Source: Anaerolineae bacterium
Lineage (GTDB): Bacteria; Chloroflexota; Anaerolineae; Anaerolineales; Villigracilaceae
Direction: 5' to 3'
Length of the DNA: 14,894 nucleotides
Assembly: GCA_003524705.1 (NCBI GenBank)
Contig: DQGV01000021.1
Span: forward strand, 1 to 14,894
Positions 13,503 through 14,894 of the stretch are shown here, in pieces. A program made the translations under genes and the position numbers. How positions within the stretch are numbered: the first letter of the stretch is position 1; each line of letters begins with the position of its first letter. The notes beneath the pieces are model-generated. The model was not told where the DNA came from. It saw only the letters and a program-made list of their open reading frames with translations, and made no database searches.

Positions 13503-14564
13503 ATGCAAAATATAACTCCCATCCAAAAAATATTAATCGCAATCTTAGGGCTTGGATTTTTAGGGCTGTTTTGTTTAATTACATATTCAATCATTGTCGT
13601 TGCAAATGAACCCGTTGTCACTCAACATCCTGTCGTAACGCAACCATTTTTAGAATTAGAAACTCCGACGCTTGAAATTTTGATTTCACCTTCAGAGACA
13701 ATCACGCCTCTTCCTACGGTCGAACTGATTCAGCCAACCTTAGAATTGATTCCTACTCCGATACAAACATTCAATGATTCACCACCACCTGTGGGAAAAA
13801 TTGTCTTTGCATGTTACATCCAACAAATTGACCAAATCTGCTTAATCAACTCTGATGGCAGTGGACGAAAGCAATTGACGAATATGAATGCCACTGCTTT
13901 TTATCCATCACTTTCACCGGATGGTCAGACTATTTTCTTTTCATCACGCGATTCTGGTAATTATGAAATCTATTCCATTAATATCAACGGAAATAATTTA
14001 CAAAAAATAACTAATGATATCGGTGCATTATATGCTCCAGAACTTTCTCCAAACGGCGAATGGATTGTGTTCACAAAAAATGGAGACGGGCTTTGGCTTA
14101 TTCGTCCTGATGGCTCAGGTCTCAAACGTTTAACGAATCGAGATGATATAGACCCATCATGGTCGCCAGATGGCTCGATGATTTCATTTGCATCATCCAG
14201 AGCGGGAGCACGTCAATTGTTTGTGATGAATGCTGACGGCTCCAATATTCAACAAGTGACAAATCTCAACAATATGGGCGGACGGAACACATGGTCACCG
14301 GATGGCACGAAGCTTGCTTTTTATCGCGGAGAATTTGGAAATAGAAATATCTTTGTGATTAACATAGATGGCACGGGTTTGGAGAGACTCACAGACGGCG
14401 GCGATAATTTAGGTCCATCATGGTCACCAGATGGAAATTGGATTGCCTTTACATCTTTCCGTGATGGCAATAATGAAATTTATGTCATTCATCCTGATGG
14501 AACTGGTTTAACTCGCATTACCAATAGCCCCATCTCCGATTGGCAACCGAGGTGGGGAAAATAA
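13503..14564 (+). CDS. Membrane-anchored TolB-like PD40 beta-propeller protein
   Basis: The 353-residue protein has one N-terminal hydrophobic anchor (about 9-33, ILIAILGLGFLGLFCLITYS) with no obvious cleavage site. A Pro/Thr/Glu linker (about 36-96) follows, then six PD40/WD40-like blades (97-340). Each blade has the cores SPDG (LSPDGQTIFFSS, WSPDGSMISFASS, WSPDGTKLAF, WSPDGNWIAFTSF) and DGSGLKRLT-type turns. The last strand ISDWQPRWGK would close the ring with the first blade. Such propellers bind proteins or ligands outside the membrane; no enzymatic residues are seen. TolB itself is unlikely, because no Tol-Pal genes or N-terminal TolB domain are present. The ribosome binding site lies in the upstream palindromic repeat. 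It may be cotranscribed with the 693-residue gene 46 bases upstream. Confidence 0.88.
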   Translation: MQNITPIQKILIAILGLGFLGLFCLITYSIIVVANEPVVTQHPVVTQPFLELETPTLEILISPSETITPLPTVELIQPTLELIPTPIQTFNDSPPPVGKIVFACYIQQIDQICLINSDGSGRKQLTNMNATAFYPSLSPDGQTIFFSSRDSGNYEIYSININGNNLQKITNDIGALYAPELSPNGEWIVFTKNGDGLWLIRPDGSGLKRLTNRDDIDPSWSPDGSMISFASSRAGARQLFVMNADGSNIQQVTNLNNMGGRNTWSPDGTKLAFYRGEFGNRNIFVINIDGTGLERLTDGGDNLGPSWSPDGNWIAFTSFRDGNNEIYVIHPDGTGLTRITNSPISDWQPRWGK

Positions 14565-14596
14565 AAATCCCTGCATAATTTTTTGCAGGGATTTTT
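14563..14596. terminator. Bidirectional intrinsic terminator
   Basis: AAAAATCCCTGCA (14563-14575) pairs perfectly with TGCAGGGATTTTT (14584-14596) over an 8-nt loop. U-runs are present in both directions. It serves the propeller gene and the convergent partial gene at the right edge. Confidence 0.92.
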
Positions 14597-14617
14597 ATTA
14601 CACAATTATCTTACAGA

Positions 14618-14894
14618 TTAAGGACAATCTGGGAAGTAATACGCGGCTTCGTTAGTAGGCGGATATCCAAGTACGGCACAAGTGCCACTAAGAGGGGTAT
14701 AAATATCGAAGAACATAACACTTTCGTAGGTACCACTGTACTGATTGTAATACTCGATTGAGTCTCCAGGGTTAGGGTGGTCTTGGCAACTAGAGCCAAA
14801 ATTAGTCCATGTAGAAGCTCCAGGCGGAACAAACCAATCCCAGATGCTAAAACAAATATTGGCTAAAGGAACATACGTCCAAAAGCGAGCGTTG
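14618..14894 (-). CDS. C-terminal part of a cysteine-containing, probably secreted protein (partial)
   Basis: On the minus strand the frame is open from the window edge (14893) to TAA at 14618-14620, giving 91 residues with no internal stop. The peptide is rich in aromatic residues, Pro and Gly (FSIWDWFVPPGASTW, YYNQYSGTYESVMFFDIYTP) and has four Cys (14, 36, 72, 90 of the visible part). Two disulfides and an extracytoplasmic location are therefore plausible. It ends 22 bases before a bidirectional terminator, the normal layout for a real gene end. I recognise no family. A shorter frame at 14611-14832 on the same strand is its shadow. Confidence 0.65.
   Translation of the reverse strand, partial: NARFWTYVPLANICFSIWDWFVPPGASTWTNFGSSCQDHPNPGDSIEYYNQYSGTYESVMFFDIYTPLSGTCAVLGYPPTNEAAYYFPDCP

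Noticed and set aside
13503..14564. TolB of the Tol-Pal system
   Set aside because: It has only a PD40 propeller on an N-terminal anchor and linker. There is no TolB N-terminal domain and no tol or pal neighbours.
14611..14832. 73-residue minus-strand frame at the right edge
   Set aside because: It overlaps the longer frame that is open to the window end. Its Leu/Thr-rich peptide has no ribosome binding site.

Overview
The window looks like chromosomal DNA of an uncultured or environmental Chloroflexota bacterium, most likely class Anaerolineae. This is an inference from style, not from a marker gene. The DNA is AT-rich, and several secreted or anchored proteins have long Thr/Pro linkers. 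N-terminal zinc-ribbon/transmembrane proteins, PD40 propellers, and two short dispersed palindromic repeats of a kind I associate with these genomes are also present. There is no rRNA, tRNA, CRISPR array, integrase or transposase.

Layout. (1) The left edge holds the C-terminus of a DsbA/FrnE-type oxidoreductase. It faces a DEDDh exonuclease fused to a WYL-like domain across a shared terminator. (2) A secreted parallel beta-helix protein follows, with a Thr-rich stalk and a C-terminal jelly-roll-like module, closed by a strong terminator. (3) A pterin locus spans about 3.2-6.5 kb. folE (+) meets folK (-) tail to tail. The minus-strand operon is pteridine-reductase-like SDR, then folB, then folK. 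A bacterial phenylalanine 4-hydroxylase is divergent from the SDR and has a near-consensus promoter. GTP cyclohydrolase, aldolase, a reductase with pteridine-reductase hallmarks and a pterin-dependent hydroxylase therefore sit together, which suggests that folate synthesis and reduced-pterin cofactor supply are combined here. (4) A lone ATP-grasp ligase gene is flanked by a 21-base near-identical direct repeat. (5) A minus-strand two-gene operon encodes paired zinc-ribbon/transmembrane proteins. One has an ectodomain of four four-cysteine repeats plus a Gly-run and a Cys-rich tail. The other has a YpfJ-like zinc metallopeptidase ectodomain. (6) A divergent 693-residue protein of unknown family is followed, across a palindromic repeat, by a membrane-anchored TolB-like propeller. 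(7) The right edge holds the C-terminal 91 residues of a cysteine-containing protein on the minus strand.

The points I rate highest are: the co-operonic zinc-ribbon pair with its repeated ectodomain; the 62-base inverted-repeat element that carries the start codon and first codons of folK; the hairpin over the folE ribosome binding site; the pterin/hydroxylase cluster; the exonuclease-WYL fusion; and the 693-residue orphan. Start sites were re-chosen by ribosome binding site and family length for folE, folB, the SDR, the hydroxylase, the ATP-grasp gene and the metallopeptidase.
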